Below are positions 32,478 to 41,086 of a DNA stretch of 64,000 nt, in pieces. The notes below the pieces were generated by a model. It worked only from the letters and a program-made list of their open reading frames with translations, was not told the DNA's origin and made no database searches. Each line of letters opens with the position of its first letter. The first letter of the stretch is position 1. Made by a program: the position numbers and the translations under genes. This DNA is from Candidatus Woesearchaeota archaeon (GTDB taxonomy: Archaea > Nanobdellota > Nanobdellia > Woesearchaeales > ARS49), in NCBI GenBank assembly GCA_016188265.1, contig JACPID010000003.1:1-64000 (forward strand), in the 5' to 3' direction.

Positions 32478-32504
32478 ATGGGAATTGCCATCTTTGGCGG
32501 ATAA
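32478..32504 (+). other. Possible 8-codon ORF with Shine-Dalgarno
   Basis: ATG-GGA-ATT-GCC-ATC-TTT-GGC-GGA-TAA follows AAGGAGG with 9-nt spacing, in the gap between the repeat protein and the GTPase operon. Flanking CCGCC (near 32443) and GGCGG (32496-32500) could pair across it. It could be a regulatory leader peptide or chance. Confidence 0.3.
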
Positions 32505-32596
32505 TACAGTCACAAATAAATCTGATAGTACTATATATTTTTAGAAAACTATTTATACTTGGCATTGCCTGTTCAAGTTATAAGAGGGGTTTTTAG

Positions 32597-33235
32597 ATGG
32601 TAATGAAGTTTTTTAAAAGAATCTTTGGAAGATTATGGAAAGACCTATTTAAAGGCAAAAAAGAACTGAAATTAGGACTGTACGGCCCGCCAAATTCTGG
32701 TAAAACCACTTTAGCAAATAGAATATGCTTAGATTGGCTTGGCGAAGAAATGGGCAGTGTAAGTAGCATTGCACATGAAACACGAGAAATACAAATAAAA
32801 GAACAAATTTCTATTCGTTCAAAAGATGGAAAAGAATTATTTTTTAATCTAGTAGACACTCCGGGAATTGCAACAAGAATTGATTATGAAGATTTTTTAA
32901 AAGCAGGATTAACTGAAAATAAAGCAAAAAAAAGAGCAAAAGAAGCAACAAAAGGAATAATTGATGCAATTAAATGGCTTGATGACATGGATGCTGTTGT
33001 TGTTGTTTTAGATGCAACTCAAGACCCGTACTCGCAAGTTAACATAACAATAATAGGAAATCTAGCGGCAAGAAACATACCTGTTATTATAGCTGCAAAT
33101 AAAGTTGATTTAAGAAAGTCAAATATGAAAAAAATAGAATCTGCATTCCCACAATATGAAGTTGTTGGAATTTCAGCAAAATATGGAAAGCATGTTGAAA
33201 AATTATATGAAACCTTCTTTAATTTAGTAAAATAA
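32597..33235 (+). CDS. Era-like small GTPase in archaeal OapB/OapC-type operon
   Basis: 212 residues. G1 LGLYGPPNSGKTTLANRI, G3 NLVDTPGIA, G4 IIAANKVDLR and G5 VGISAKYGKHV are all present. A basic amphipathic N-terminus (FKRIFGRLWKDLFKGKK) may reach a membrane or rRNA. In many archaea this GTPase is followed by the DUF2073 and Zn-ribbon genes, as here with 2-bp gaps, and the set is linked to replication origins in some euryarchaea. Function is not established. A GAGGGG site precedes the ATG. Confidence 0.85.
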   Translation: MVMKFFKRIFGRLWKDLFKGKKELKLGLYGPPNSGKTTLANRICLDWLGEEMGSVSSIAHETREIQIKEQISIRSKDGKELFFNLVDTPGIATRIDYEDFLKAGLTENKAKKRAKEATKGIIDAIKWLDDMDAVVVVLDATQDPYSQVNITIIGNLAARNIPVIIAANKVDLRKSNMKKIESAFPQYEVVGISAKYGKHVEKLYETFFNLVK

Positions 33236-33237
33236 AA

Positions 33238-33621
33238 ATGGTAACTATACAATTTGTTCCATATGGAGAAATTGAAGATGTTAGCAGTGTTGGAAGGATT
33301 AGAAAATTATTAAATATTGCAAAACAAAATAAAATTGTATTATTACAAGGAAGACTTAAAAAAGAAGAAGAAGCTGAACTTATAAAAGCAACAATGGAAG
33401 AAATAAACAAAGAATTCAAAGGCATTGAATTAGCTGTTATTAATCCTGCAGAACAAGCATCAACTAAATTTCAAAAATTTCGAAACCAAGTATTTTCAAG
33501 TATTTTAGGAGATAGGCAAGGACTGACAATAATAGGCCCTGCAAATGTTGTAAAATCAATAAAAAAAGACCCTCATAAAATTGAATTGTTAACTGCAGAA
33601 AACAGAAAAAGAAGGAAATAA
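33238..33621 (+). CDS. DUF2073 protein (OapB-like)
   Basis: 127 residues. IQFVPYGEIEDVSSVGRIRK, LLQGRLKKEEEAELIKATME, then FSSILGDRQGLTIIGPANVV are typical of the DUF2073 family that travels with the Era-like GTPase. The domain is compact alpha/beta without catalytic residues; partners of this kind have been reported to bind RNA, which I recall but cannot verify here. It is the middle gene of a tight three-gene operon. Confidence 0.8.
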   Translation: MVTIQFVPYGEIEDVSSVGRIRKLLNIAKQNKIVLLQGRLKKEEEAELIKATMEEINKEFKGIELAVINPAEQASTKFQKFRNQVFSSILGDRQGLTIIGPANVVKSIKKDPHKIELLTAENRKRRK

Positions 33622-33623
33622 CA

Positions 33624-34001
33624 ATGCCCCACCAATGCGTAAGGTGCAATGCCATTTATGAAGATGGAAGCAAAGAAATTCTAAAAGGCTGTTCCTGCGG
33701 AGCTCGACTATTTTTTTTCATTAAAAAAGAAAGGCTAGAACAGCTTAAAAAAGATTTAGATGTTAATCTTTCAAATGAAGATAAAAAACAAATAGAAGAA
33801 GATGTGTATGACCTTATAGGAACAAAAGATCCTGATGCGCCTGTAATTTTAGACTTTGAAACAATACGCATACTTAAACCAGGAAAATATGAAGTAGATC
33901 TTGTTCAGTTATTTAAAAAAGAACCTCTTGTTTTTAAATTAGAAGAAGGAAAATACATCATTGATTTGCCTGAAACATTTGAAAGACTTAAAAACAAATA
34001 G
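33624..34001 (+). CDS. Zn-ribbon protein (DUF2072/OapC-like)
   Basis: 125 residues. The N-terminal zinc ribbon HQCVRCNAIYEDGSKEILKG ends in CSCGARLFF (C-x2-C ... C-x-C). A central acidic segment and a C-terminal beta unit (FETIRILKPGKYEVDLVQLF, YIIDLPETF) follow. It is the last gene of the GTPase/DUF2073/Zn-ribbon operon and is followed after 10 bp by R88 copy 3. Confidence 0.8.
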   Translation: MPHQCVRCNAIYEDGSKEILKGCSCGARLFFFIKKERLEQLKKDLDVNLSNEDKKQIEEDVYDLIGTKDPDAPVILDFETIRILKPGKYEVDLVQLFKKEPLVFKLEEGKYIIDLPETFERLKNK

Positions 34002-34011
34002 TTTTAACAAA

Positions 34012-34098
34012 TAGAAAACGAAATAAATAATAGGACAATAGTTTCGTTTTCTAAATAGTACGCGCCATAAGAGTGTCCTACAAATTATGGCGCGTACT
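34012..34098 (+). repeat. R88 double-hairpin element, copy 3
   Basis: 87 bp, lacking one A in the loop of hairpin B. Loop A has TAGGACA, exactly complementary to TGTCCTA in loop B. It fills the gap between two convergent genes (stop at 34001, stop at 34103), so it will be transcribed as 3' UTR and may act as a terminator in both directions. Confidence 0.92.
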
Positions 34099-34102
34099 AA
34101 AA

Positions 34103-35008
34103 TCATTCATCATCAATAATAATTCTGGCAATATTATTCAATAAAGTGATTACTTGTTTAAAATGCTCATGTGTTTCATTAGGCAATTGATCAACTTCCT
34201 GCATAATTATTGTTCTTTGTTTAGCAAAATTATCTGCAAAATGTTTGTCTTTAGTATAAAATGATTTCATAAGTGCTTCATAATGTTCTGAAATATTTTT
34301 TAGAAATAATTGAACTGAATTTTGTTTTTCTTTTATAAGAGGATAAATATTTTTACAACAATCTGCAATATTTTCCAAATTAACAGCCAAATACCATAAA
34401 GATAATATTCTTGCAGGAAGGATTTTAAATTGTTCTGCCAATGTATCATCTTTTAAAGATCCTTTAAGCATACGAAATACTAAAAAGTATAATCTATTAA
34501 CATCTTGATCACGAAATGACAAGCTTTCCTGAGCTGTATCTTTTGATATATCTTGAAACATTGAACGTAAAATCATATCAATGCGCCTGATAGTTTTTTC
34601 AATAGAAACATCATCTATATTAAGGAGATCTCTTGCTGTAAATGAATTAGAAGATTGTTCAATAAGCTCTAGTGCAACAAAATCCCTTAAAAGTTCTCTT
34701 AATTCCTGTTGATTTTTTTTAACCTGCTCCCCAACTATATTTATTGTGTGATAATTATTTATGTACGCAGAAGTTATTTCTCTTTGAAGTGTTTCAAATG
34801 CTTTTGATTTTTCAAATGAGAGAGTAATTTCTCTTGCAACTGGTTTTGATCTTTTAATATGCGGGGTAATAATTATTTCTGTGGATGATTTCTCATATAA
34901 GTAAACAGCATCTCCTTTTTTGAGGTTATTTTTATCCAGCCACTCTTTTGGCAAAGATAAAGTATGACTTGTTTGTCCTGCTTTTACTAATTTTCTAACA
35001 TAAACCAT
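34103..35008 (-). CDS. AbrB-PhoU two-domain regulator
   Basis: 301 residues. The N-terminal AbrB-like DNA-binding hairpin is VRKLVKAGQTSHTLSLPKEW, LKKGDAVYLYE. Two PhoU-like three-helix units follow (SFEKSKAFETLQREITSAYI; LAVNLENIADCCKNIYPLI). Archaeal AbrB-PhoU proteins are thought to regulate phosphate uptake or act as local transcription factors. No pst genes are in the window. It is divergent from a structured RNA locus, which may be its target. Confidence 0.85.
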   Translation of the reverse strand: MVYVRKLVKAGQTSHTLSLPKEWLDKNNLKKGDAVYLYEKSSTEIIITPHIKRSKPVAREITLSFEKSKAFETLQREITSAYINNYHTINIVGEQVKKNQQELRELLRDFVALELIEQSSNSFTARDLLNIDDVSIEKTIRRIDMILRSMFQDISKDTAQESLSFRDQDVNRLYFLVFRMLKGSLKDDTLAEQFKILPARILSLWYLAVNLENIADCCKNIYPLIKEKQNSVQLFLKNISEHYEALMKSFYTKDKHFADNFAKQRTIIMQEVDQLPNETHEHFKQVITLLNNIARIIIDDE

Positions 35009-35119
35009 AACAACCTCTTTACAACCTAAAGTATATACTTACCGTACTTGCCGTATTATATGTGCATTATTCATATATAAAAGCTTTTACATCCTATAAA
35101 ATACAATGGTTAAGAACTA

Positions 35120-35380
35120 AAAAGGACGGTGTTAGTCGAAGAGGACGCAAATCCTAACATTGAGGAGGTCAAGGCTGAGCGTCAACAAAAACCTAAATGC
35201 CTTGCACCATATCCTTTTCAATATTATTTTCCTAATCAATAGGTGATTTGTTAGGCGAACATAAGTCACAACTCACAACAACTTACTGGGCGGGATTATA
35301 ACATCCCACCCATTGCACTCATCCCTCAAACCCCTCTAATGGCGCGAACATGGATTTCTTAATCTCGCGCCAATTTTTTT
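35120..35380 (+). ncRNA. Candidate structured non-coding RNA or leader, unknown family
   Basis: No ORF occupies this 380-bp gap. A TATAAAA box lies at 35096-35102. P1 AAAAGGA (35120-35126) / TCCTTTT (35212-35218) encloses P2 TGTTAG (35130-35135) / CTAACA (35154-35159) and P3 GGTCAAGGC (35167-35175) / GCCTTG-C-ACC (35199-35208), a three-way junction. A further stem TGGG-C-GGGAT / ATCCC-A-CCCA covers 35287-35312. The locus ends with terminator GGCGCGA/TCGCGCC and T7. It could be a stand-alone RNA or an attenuating leader of the DHH gene. Confidence 0.6.
35341..35380 (+). terminator. Intrinsic-type terminator
   Basis: Stem GGCGCGA (35341-35347) / TCGCGCC (35365-35371) with a 17-nt loop is followed by AA and TTTTTTT (35374-35380). 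It closes the structured RNA locus and precedes the DHH gene. Confidence 0.8.
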
Positions 35381-35448
35381 AATTTTTTATGCTAAAAACT
35401 ATATACAAATATAGAAATTATTATAAAACTAGCAGTATAACAAAACAT

Positions 35449-36558
35449 ATGCAATTAAAAAATAAAAACTTAGAAGAAAAAACAATCTTGTTTCTTAAAA
35501 ACCTTGAAAAAAAAGACAAAATTGCAATAATGCACCATTCAGACCCAGATGGTGTTTGTTCTGGAGTTCTTATTTCAAAAATTATTGAACGTTTAAGAGA
35601 TAAACCAATTGATTTACGTTATAATCAACATAGCAATGAACATGCTATACAACCACAAACTGTTAAATTACTAAAAAAATACAGTATTAACAAACTAATA
35701 ACAACAGACATATGTTCTGAAGAAAATAAAAAAAAATTAGAAGAAGTAGAAGATTTTGCTAAAATACTGATTATAGATCATCACAGATTTAAACATGATG
35801 CAAACTCAGAAAAAACCATTATGTTTAAGCCCCAACTTGTTTATGAAGGTATTGAACCTTCAAAGTATTGTTCAGCAAAACTAGTATATGATTTAGGAGA
35901 AAAATGCAGTATTTTTATGAAGGATCTTGATTGGATAGCATCGATAGGCATTGTTGCTGACATGGCTTTTCAAGAATGGGAAGAATTTCTTAAAAACACT
36001 GCTGAAAAATATGGAATTGAAAAAAATAATTGGTGGGAAGGAAAATTTGGAAAAGCTTCAAACCTAATTAATGATACTGAATGCTTTAATGATGAGCTTG
36101 CTAAAGAAAGTTTTTATTTTTTATCAAATGCGAGAAATATCCGAGATTTTTTATCATCTCCTTTAATAAAATATCAGAATATTATTCAAGAAGAAGTTGA
36201 TAATTGTCTCTCCTCTGCTAATGAAAAAGCAGAACATTATTCAGAATTAGAGCTGGTATATTACGAGATTAAACCTAAATATAAAGTAAAATCTTCAATA
36301 AGCACATTGATAAGCATGGAAAAGCCAAATACAACATTTATTATTGTTGACTTGTCAGAAGAGTATGCTACTGTAAGCGGAAGAAGATTAGATGGAAAAA
36401 TTGCAATGAATGAATTATTTGAATATGCAACAAAAGACATAACAGAAGCGCATGGGGGAGGACATGTTAATTCAGGAGGAGCTACTGTTCCAAAAAAAAG
36501 TTATGCTCTATTTAAACAAAGAATTTTTGAATATCTCAAAAACTACCTACTTCAGTAG
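35449..36558 (+). CDS. DHH/DHHA1 phosphoesterase (RecJ/NrnA-like)
   Basis: 369 residues from ATG 35449, favoured over 35389 because TTATAAAA is centred about 25 bp upstream. Motif I is IMHHSDPDGVCSG, then TTDICSEEN, the DHH motif IIDHHRF, and the DHHA1 substrate-binding glycine loop HGGGHVNSGGATV. Members either degrade single-stranded DNA/RNA (RecJ) or hydrolyse nanoRNA and cyclic-dinucleotide products such as pGpG and pApA (NrnA, GdpP). The next gene is a GGDEF cyclase, so a role in dinucleotide turnover is an attractive inference; RecJ-like repair is the alternative. Confidence 0.85.
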   Translation: MQLKNKNLEEKTILFLKNLEKKDKIAIMHHSDPDGVCSGVLISKIIERLRDKPIDLRYNQHSNEHAIQPQTVKLLKKYSINKLITTDICSEENKKKLEEVEDFAKILIIDHHRFKHDANSEKTIMFKPQLVYEGIEPSKYCSAKLVYDLGEKCSIFMKDLDWIASIGIVADMAFQEWEEFLKNTAEKYGIEKNNWWEGKFGKASNLINDTECFNDELAKESFYFLSNARNIRDFLSSPLIKYQNIIQEEVDNCLSSANEKAEHYSELELVYYEIKPKYKVKSSISTLISMEKPNTTFIIVDLSEEYATVSGRRLDGKIAMNELFEYATKDITEAHGGGHVNSGGATVPKKSYALFKQRIFEYLKNYLLQ

Positions 36559-36567
36559 GTAGTTTTT
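36538..36567 (+). terminator. Hairpin over the DHH gene stop codon
   Basis: A perfect 13-bp stem AAAAACTACCTAC-TTCA-GTAGGTAGTTTTT includes the DHH stop (TAG, 36556-36558) and ends in T5. It could terminate part of the transcript before the GGDEF gene, 13 bp further on. A looser version of the same words occurs near 3257-3295. Confidence 0.65.
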
Positions 36568-36580
36568 GATCATACAAATA

Positions 36581-37558
36581 ATGACATATACAAGCTTACT
36601 ACTCGACTTTGTTGAAACGCTTTTCACAGCACAATCTACAGAAATTTTACTAGATAAAGCAACAGAATTTCTTACAAATACTTTCAAAATATCAAACACA
36701 TGCATTTATCTTAAAGAAAATAAAAAAAGATTTTATTCAAATATACAAATTGAAAAAGAATACTCTTTAATTGAACAAAAATTATTAGAACTATTATGCT
36801 CTCTTAAAACAATAACATCAATTGCTTCAATTAAAAAAGATGTACTTACAGAAAATATCAAGATAGAAAACATTCCTAATTCAGTTCTGGCAATACCTTT
36901 AATAGATCAAAGAGAGTTCTTTGGTGCAATTTTTTTATACTCTGAAAAAGAACTTAAAGATTTTCAAGATATTTCTGATCAATTACAAAAAAGATTCTTA
37001 AATGCATACAAGTACATAAATAAGTATGATGAACTTAAAAAAACATCAGTAACAGATCCTTTAACAGGACTTTTCAATAGAATTTACATGATAGATTTCT
37101 TAAACCAAACACTCAAACATGCTGAAATTAGCAAAAAACCAACATCTATTATAATTTTAGACCTGGATAATTTTAAAGGATATAATGATACAAAAGGGCA
37201 CTTAGAAGGGGATAAACTTCTCAAAACAGTATCTGAAGGTATTTGCAACAAATTTCGTTTTCAAGATGTTGCTTGCAGATATGGCGGTGAAGAATTTGTT
37301 GTAATTCTCCCAAATACTGAAAGTAAAATCGCACTTCAGCGTGCAGAAGAAGTGAGAAGATTCATTGAAGCAGATTGCAATACAACCATAAGTGTAGGAG
37401 TAATGACTTGCCTAAACTCCTCGCTAAGTTCTCAAGAAATGTTAAAAAATGCAGATGATGCCCTATATAAAGCAAAAAGAACTGGAAAAAATAAAGTAAT
37501 TCAGTATATTTCTGTAGATAAAAGCCTCGGGGTTATTGATACAACACATGCAATATGA
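36581..37558 (+). CDS. GAF-GGDEF diguanylate cyclase
   Basis: 325 residues from ATG 36581 (the track uses TTG 36566). A GAF-like sensor covers about residues 5-145 (VLAIPLIDQREFFGAIFLYS is typical GAF core). The GGDEF domain follows: VTDPLTGLFNRIYM, IIILDLDNFKGYNDTKGHLE, GDKLLKTVS, the inhibitory site RFQD, then RYGGEEFVVILP and ADDALYKAKRTGKNKV. The catalytic and product-inhibition residues are all present, so active c-di-GMP synthesis with feedback is likely. It overlaps the next membrane-protein gene by 4 bp (ATGA). Confidence 0.92.
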   Translation: MTYTSLLLDFVETLFTAQSTEILLDKATEFLTNTFKISNTCIYLKENKKRFYSNIQIEKEYSLIEQKLLELLCSLKTITSIASIKKDVLTENIKIENIPNSVLAIPLIDQREFFGAIFLYSEKELKDFQDISDQLQKRFLNAYKYINKYDELKKTSVTDPLTGLFNRIYMIDFLNQTLKHAEISKKPTSIIILDLDNFKGYNDTKGHLEGDKLLKTVSEGICNKFRFQDVACRYGGEEFVVILPNTESKIALQRAEEVRRFIEADCNTTISVGVMTCLNSSLSSQEMLKNADDALYKAKRTGKNKVIQYISVDKSLGVIDTTHAI

Positions 37559-39831
37559 GAAAGACATTATTAGAAACAGCATATATTTTTGCAATTAGTG
37601 CAGTATTAATATTATTTTTATTATATACTAATTGGCATATTTATCTTGTATTTTTTGTTTTTTTATTTGCAGGACTTCCTATTTTAAGCTTTTTTCAATA
37701 CAAGAATTTTTCATGGATTGAAAGAATTTTAATGGCTTTTTTTCTTGCTGATAGCTTGTTTTTTATTTTTCACTTACTAGTATTATGGCGTATTCCGTTA
37801 TTAAAGCAATTTACACTGTTTTGGTTTTTATTTCCTATGCTGCTTTATTTTTTACGCTGGAACCATGTAAAATCAATAATTAATAATTCTGACTTAAAAT
37901 TTTCTGAAAAAAATGCAATACTAATATTATTGTTAACAAGTGCGTTTATACTTTCACCTGCTGCAAGACCTCATGTTTTATCTGATACAGACTATCTTCC
38001 AGAAGCATGGCAAGGATTAAATATCAATCACCAAATTGAAAGATCAGGATCAATAGCCTTATGGACTAAAGAACTGCTGGTTGGTTATCCTAGATTTATT
38101 TATGATGGATTTATTTCTTATGAAAAATTCGGATTTTTATCAATGATTTTTGGAACAAAAAATTATTTTGGAAGTATTAATTCAGTCCTTATAATTTCAT
38201 TTTTATTTATGCTTTTAGGAGTGTATAGATACTGCCGTTATCTAGGTGGAAAAGAGTACTGGTCACTTATCCCACCTTGGTTTATTCTTGGAAGCTATTT
38301 GTTTATCCAATTATTAGGATTGGGTTATTTAAGGGCAATTATGAGCATTTCAATATATCCATTAATGCTTATTTGCTCTATTAATATTAAAGAAAATTGG
38401 AGATTATTACTGATGATTTCAATTTTAAGCTTTTTTCACCATCCAATGTATGGATTGATTACAATTATATTCTGCTGTTTACTGAACTGTTTAAAGTATA
38501 AATCAATTGATGAAACTATAAAGCCAATTATGTATTTAAGCAGTTTGTTTTTCATAATTACATTATTCTGGTTAATTCCTGCCCTAACAACAAAAGAATA
38601 TTCATTCATGGAAATATCAAAAGTTTCTTCTGCATCTGAAAAATTAATAGATTATTTTAACTTTTTATTTAACTTAATTGTAAATGAAGATGAATATTTT
38701 TGGATCTTTTTTATAACCGGCTTAATTGCAACAATAATATACAATCCATCATACTTGTATGTTTTATTAACCATTATTTTATATGGACTGATTTATGTTA
38801 TTCCAATAATAGGAAAGGTACTAAACTCAATAGATTTAGGCAGATTACGCTGGCTTTGGTTCATGTTATTTAGCATATTTATAATATCACTCCAAAATAT
38901 TAAAAATAAAAAATTAGCAAAATTATTATTTGCAATTATTGTTATTTTTTTAGTTCTAAAATTAATAACACCACATCAACAAATAAAAAAATTTTATTTT
39001 GATGAAAGAAGCGCTGATGAAATATACAATTTTAGCATTCTAAGCAAATTAAAAACTCTGCCTGAAGGAAGAATAGTAACCTATGGAGCTTTTGCAGCTG
39101 TTTTTGATAACTTTTTGCAAATTATTTCACAAAAAGATATTATTCATTATGGAATGTATCACGGCCAACATATGAATTTATTTGAAAAAACAAGATCAAA
39201 AGATGGAAATTATACTCTGCCTGATTCTACTCAACAAACATTAAATTATTTACGCGCATCATTCACCCCTTTCATAGTAGTAAGTGAGTGCAGTAAAGAA
39301 AGACCGGGAGCAAAAACAACTTTAAGACTTTATAAAGAAGCAAATAATGAATTAGAAGAAACCTACAGTGAAGACTGCATCAGGGTTTTTAAAATAAAAA
39401 ACATATCATTTATTGAAAAGATCACTCTTGCAAGTGTTCCTGAAAATGAAAGTTTGTATATGTCATGGAATAATTCTTGGAAAGCATACAACGCAGAAGG
39501 AGCTGAAGCAAACATGATAATACAAAAAGAAGAAGAATTAACAAAAATACTTGATCCAGAACCATTACAATATCAAAGACAAAATAATGAACACATAATA
39601 ATATATGAACCAACTGAAAACTCATGGATAGTTATTAAAGAACAGTATCATCCTTACTGGAAAGCGCATCAATCAGAAAAAGAATTAACAGTATACAAAT
39701 CTAATATTGGAACAATGCTTGTGAAAGCAGAAACAAATGAAAAAATCGATTTAAAATTTCAAAACCCAGGATATGTTAAATGGCTAGCATTATTAAGCAT
39801 GTTAACTTTATTTTTACTAATGCTACTTTAA
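37555..39831 (+). CDS. Large multi-pass membrane protein, GT-C/YfhO-like
   Basis: 758 residues. About 12 transmembrane helices fill the first 480 residues, with a large extracytoplasmic loop DTDYLPEAWQGLNINHQIER and WTKELLVGYPRFIYDG that recalls the acidic first loop of GT-C glycosyltransferases and PTPS-related/YfhO proteins. A soluble outer domain (about 490-735) and a last helix follow. It may transfer lipid-linked sugars to the cell surface. Translational coupling to the GGDEF gene suggests c-di-GMP control of surface polysaccharide, as is common in bacteria; that link is inference. Confidence 0.6.
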   Translation: MRKTLLETAYIFAISAVLILFLLYTNWHIYLVFFVFLFAGLPILSFFQYKNFSWIERILMAFFLADSLFFIFHLLVLWRIPLLKQFTLFWFLFPMLLYFLRWNHVKSIINNSDLKFSEKNAILILLLTSAFILSPAARPHVLSDTDYLPEAWQGLNINHQIERSGSIALWTKELLVGYPRFIYDGFISYEKFGFLSMIFGTKNYFGSINSVLIISFLFMLLGVYRYCRYLGGKEYWSLIPPWFILGSYLFIQLLGLGYLRAIMSISIYPLMLICSINIKENWRLLLMISILSFFHHPMYGLITIIFCCLLNCLKYKSIDETIKPIMYLSSLFFIITLFWLIPALTTKEYSFMEISKVSSASEKLIDYFNFLFNLIVNEDEYFWIFFITGLIATIIYNPSYLYVLLTIILYGLIYVIPIIGKVLNSIDLGRLRWLWFMLFSIFIISLQNIKNKKLAKLLFAIIVIFLVLKLITPHQQIKKFYFDERSADEIYNFSILSKLKTLPEGRIVTYGAFAAVFDNFLQIISQKDIIHYGMYHGQHMNLFEKTRSKDGNYTLPDSTQQTLNYLRASFTPFIVVSECSKERPGAKTTLRLYKEANNELEETYSEDCIRVFKIKNISFIEKITLASVPENESLYMSWNNSWKAYNAEGAEANMIIQKEEELTKILDPEPLQYQRQNNEHIIIYEPTENSWIVIKEQYHPYWKAHQSEKELTVYKSNIGTMLVKAETNEKIDLKFQNPGYVKWLALLSMLTLFLLMLL

Positions 39832-39842
39832 TAATTCAAGCA

Positions 39843-41036
39843 TCATTTTCTTGTAATTATCTCAACCACATCCCTATGTTTTAACATGTGATCTTTTCCA
39901 ACACTCATCTTAGTTTTAACATTAATAGCTCGAATAAAATTTTTTCCAAGATCAGTATGAAGATGGTATGCAAAATCAATAGCAGTTGAATTTTTAGGCA
40001 ATAAAAAACAGTCTGGTAAAACATTGCCATCTTTATCTGCAAGCTTGTTTACTCCGCCAGGAAAAATTGCTATTGCACCTAAAAGATCAAATACAGCAGT
40101 ATTTAGTATTTGTTGAATGCCAGTGCTTCCAAAAACATCTAAAATTTTTTTCTGTATAAACTCGAGAGCTAATCTTTGTTTAGGAGATAAGCCACCAATA
40201 ATTTCAAATTTACTATCTCCTGGAAGGTATTTAATAAAATTCTTTTTAGCTGCTTCTCTTAAAGCCAATTCTGCATCTGCAGCGCAAGGAATAATAATAT
40301 GATTAGGAAATGCTTTTTTCAAACGCTCAATATTTTCTTTAGCTGAATGAACATCAATCTTATTAGCAGCAATAACCATAGGCTTTGTTAATAAGCGCAG
40401 TTGAACTGCTAATTTGTGCAGATCTTCTTCAGCCCAAGATATTAATTGTTCTTTAGAAAAAGAAAGATTAGACAATGCTTTTTTAATATGTTCTTCTTTG
40501 ATATTCAATCCTGATAATTGTTTTGCTAAAGCAAGAACAACATCACTTTGTTCTTGTTGAACTTGGCGGGCAAACTTATCCCAACCTTTTTTAATAATAC
40601 TTAAAACCCACATATCCAACTCAAACTCTAAAAATTTTACATCAAAAACAGGATCATACTTTCCTGGTTCAACAGGTTCTCCTTTTTCATTTGAGCTTCC
40701 GCTTGCATCAACAACATGAATAAAAACATCTGCCTGCCTTAAATCATCCAAAAATCTATTACCCATACCTTTACCTTCATGAGCCCCTGGAACAAGCCCT
40801 GCAACATCAATAAGCTCAAAAGGAACAAAACGCTGATTATTAATACAATAACCATACCTAGGATTACATTGCGTATTAAATTCTTTATCAACACAATCAA
40901 TCCTCACATGAGCAAAACCTTTATTAGGATCAATAGTTGCAAAAGGATAATTTGCAATCAACACATCAGCAAGTGTAGAAGCTTTAAAGAATGTTGATTT
41001 GCCAGTATTAGCCTTACCTACAAGACCTATGATCAT
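39843..41036 (-). CDS. YchF/Obg-related GTPase with TGS domain
   Basis: 397 residues, the archaeal branch of the YchF/Ygr210 group. G1 IGLVGKANTGKSTFFKA, switch segment NYPFATIDPNKGFAHVRIDC, G3 ELIDVAGLVPGAHEGKGMGN, G4 VIAANKIDVHS, and a C-terminal TGS domain (FLLPKNSTAIDFAYHLHTDL) with the ending MLKHRDVVEIITRK. These proteins bind ribosomes and may sense nucleotides. Divergent from the PHP gene across 50 bp with a shared central TTTTTAAAAA box. Confidence 0.92.
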   Translation of the reverse strand: MIIGLVGKANTGKSTFFKASTLADVLIANYPFATIDPNKGFAHVRIDCVDKEFNTQCNPRYGYCINNQRFVPFELIDVAGLVPGAHEGKGMGNRFLDDLRQADVFIHVVDASGSSNEKGEPVEPGKYDPVFDVKFLEFELDMWVLSIIKKGWDKFARQVQQEQSDVVLALAKQLSGLNIKEEHIKKALSNLSFSKEQLISWAEEDLHKLAVQLRLLTKPMVIAANKIDVHSAKENIERLKKAFPNHIIIPCAADAELALREAAKKNFIKYLPGDSKFEIIGGLSPKQRLALEFIQKKILDVFGSTGIQQILNTAVFDLLGAIAIFPGGVNKLADKDGNVLPDCFLLPKNSTAIDFAYHLHTDLGKNFIRAINVKTKMSVGKDHMLKHRDVVEIITRK

Positions 41037-41057
41037 ACAATAATAGATTTCACAATC

Positions 41058-41068
41058 TTTTTAAAAAA
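41058..41068. promoter_or_regulatory. Bidirectional TATA-like box (YchF-like / PHP)
   Basis: TTTTTAAAAAA is centred 26.5 bp from the minus start (A at 41036) and 24.5 bp from the plus start (41087) in a 50-bp divergent gap. No other TATA candidate or Shine-Dalgarno is seen. Confidence 0.5.
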
Positions 41069-41086
41069 CTTTAGTATTACAATAAC

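Noticed and set aside
35120-35218. c-di-GMP-I (GEMM) riboswitch, suggested by GACGCAAA near two GGDEF genes
   Set aside because: The other conserved half (ACGCAC and GGGCAAACC) is absent and the GACGCAAA segment sits in a different hairpin context.
35120-35380. RNase P RNA or SRP RNA gene
   Set aside because: I see neither the GGAAAGUC/ACAGAAA pair of RNase P nor the GGAAGGGAGCAGC-like helix 8 of SRP RNA. A covariance search would decide.
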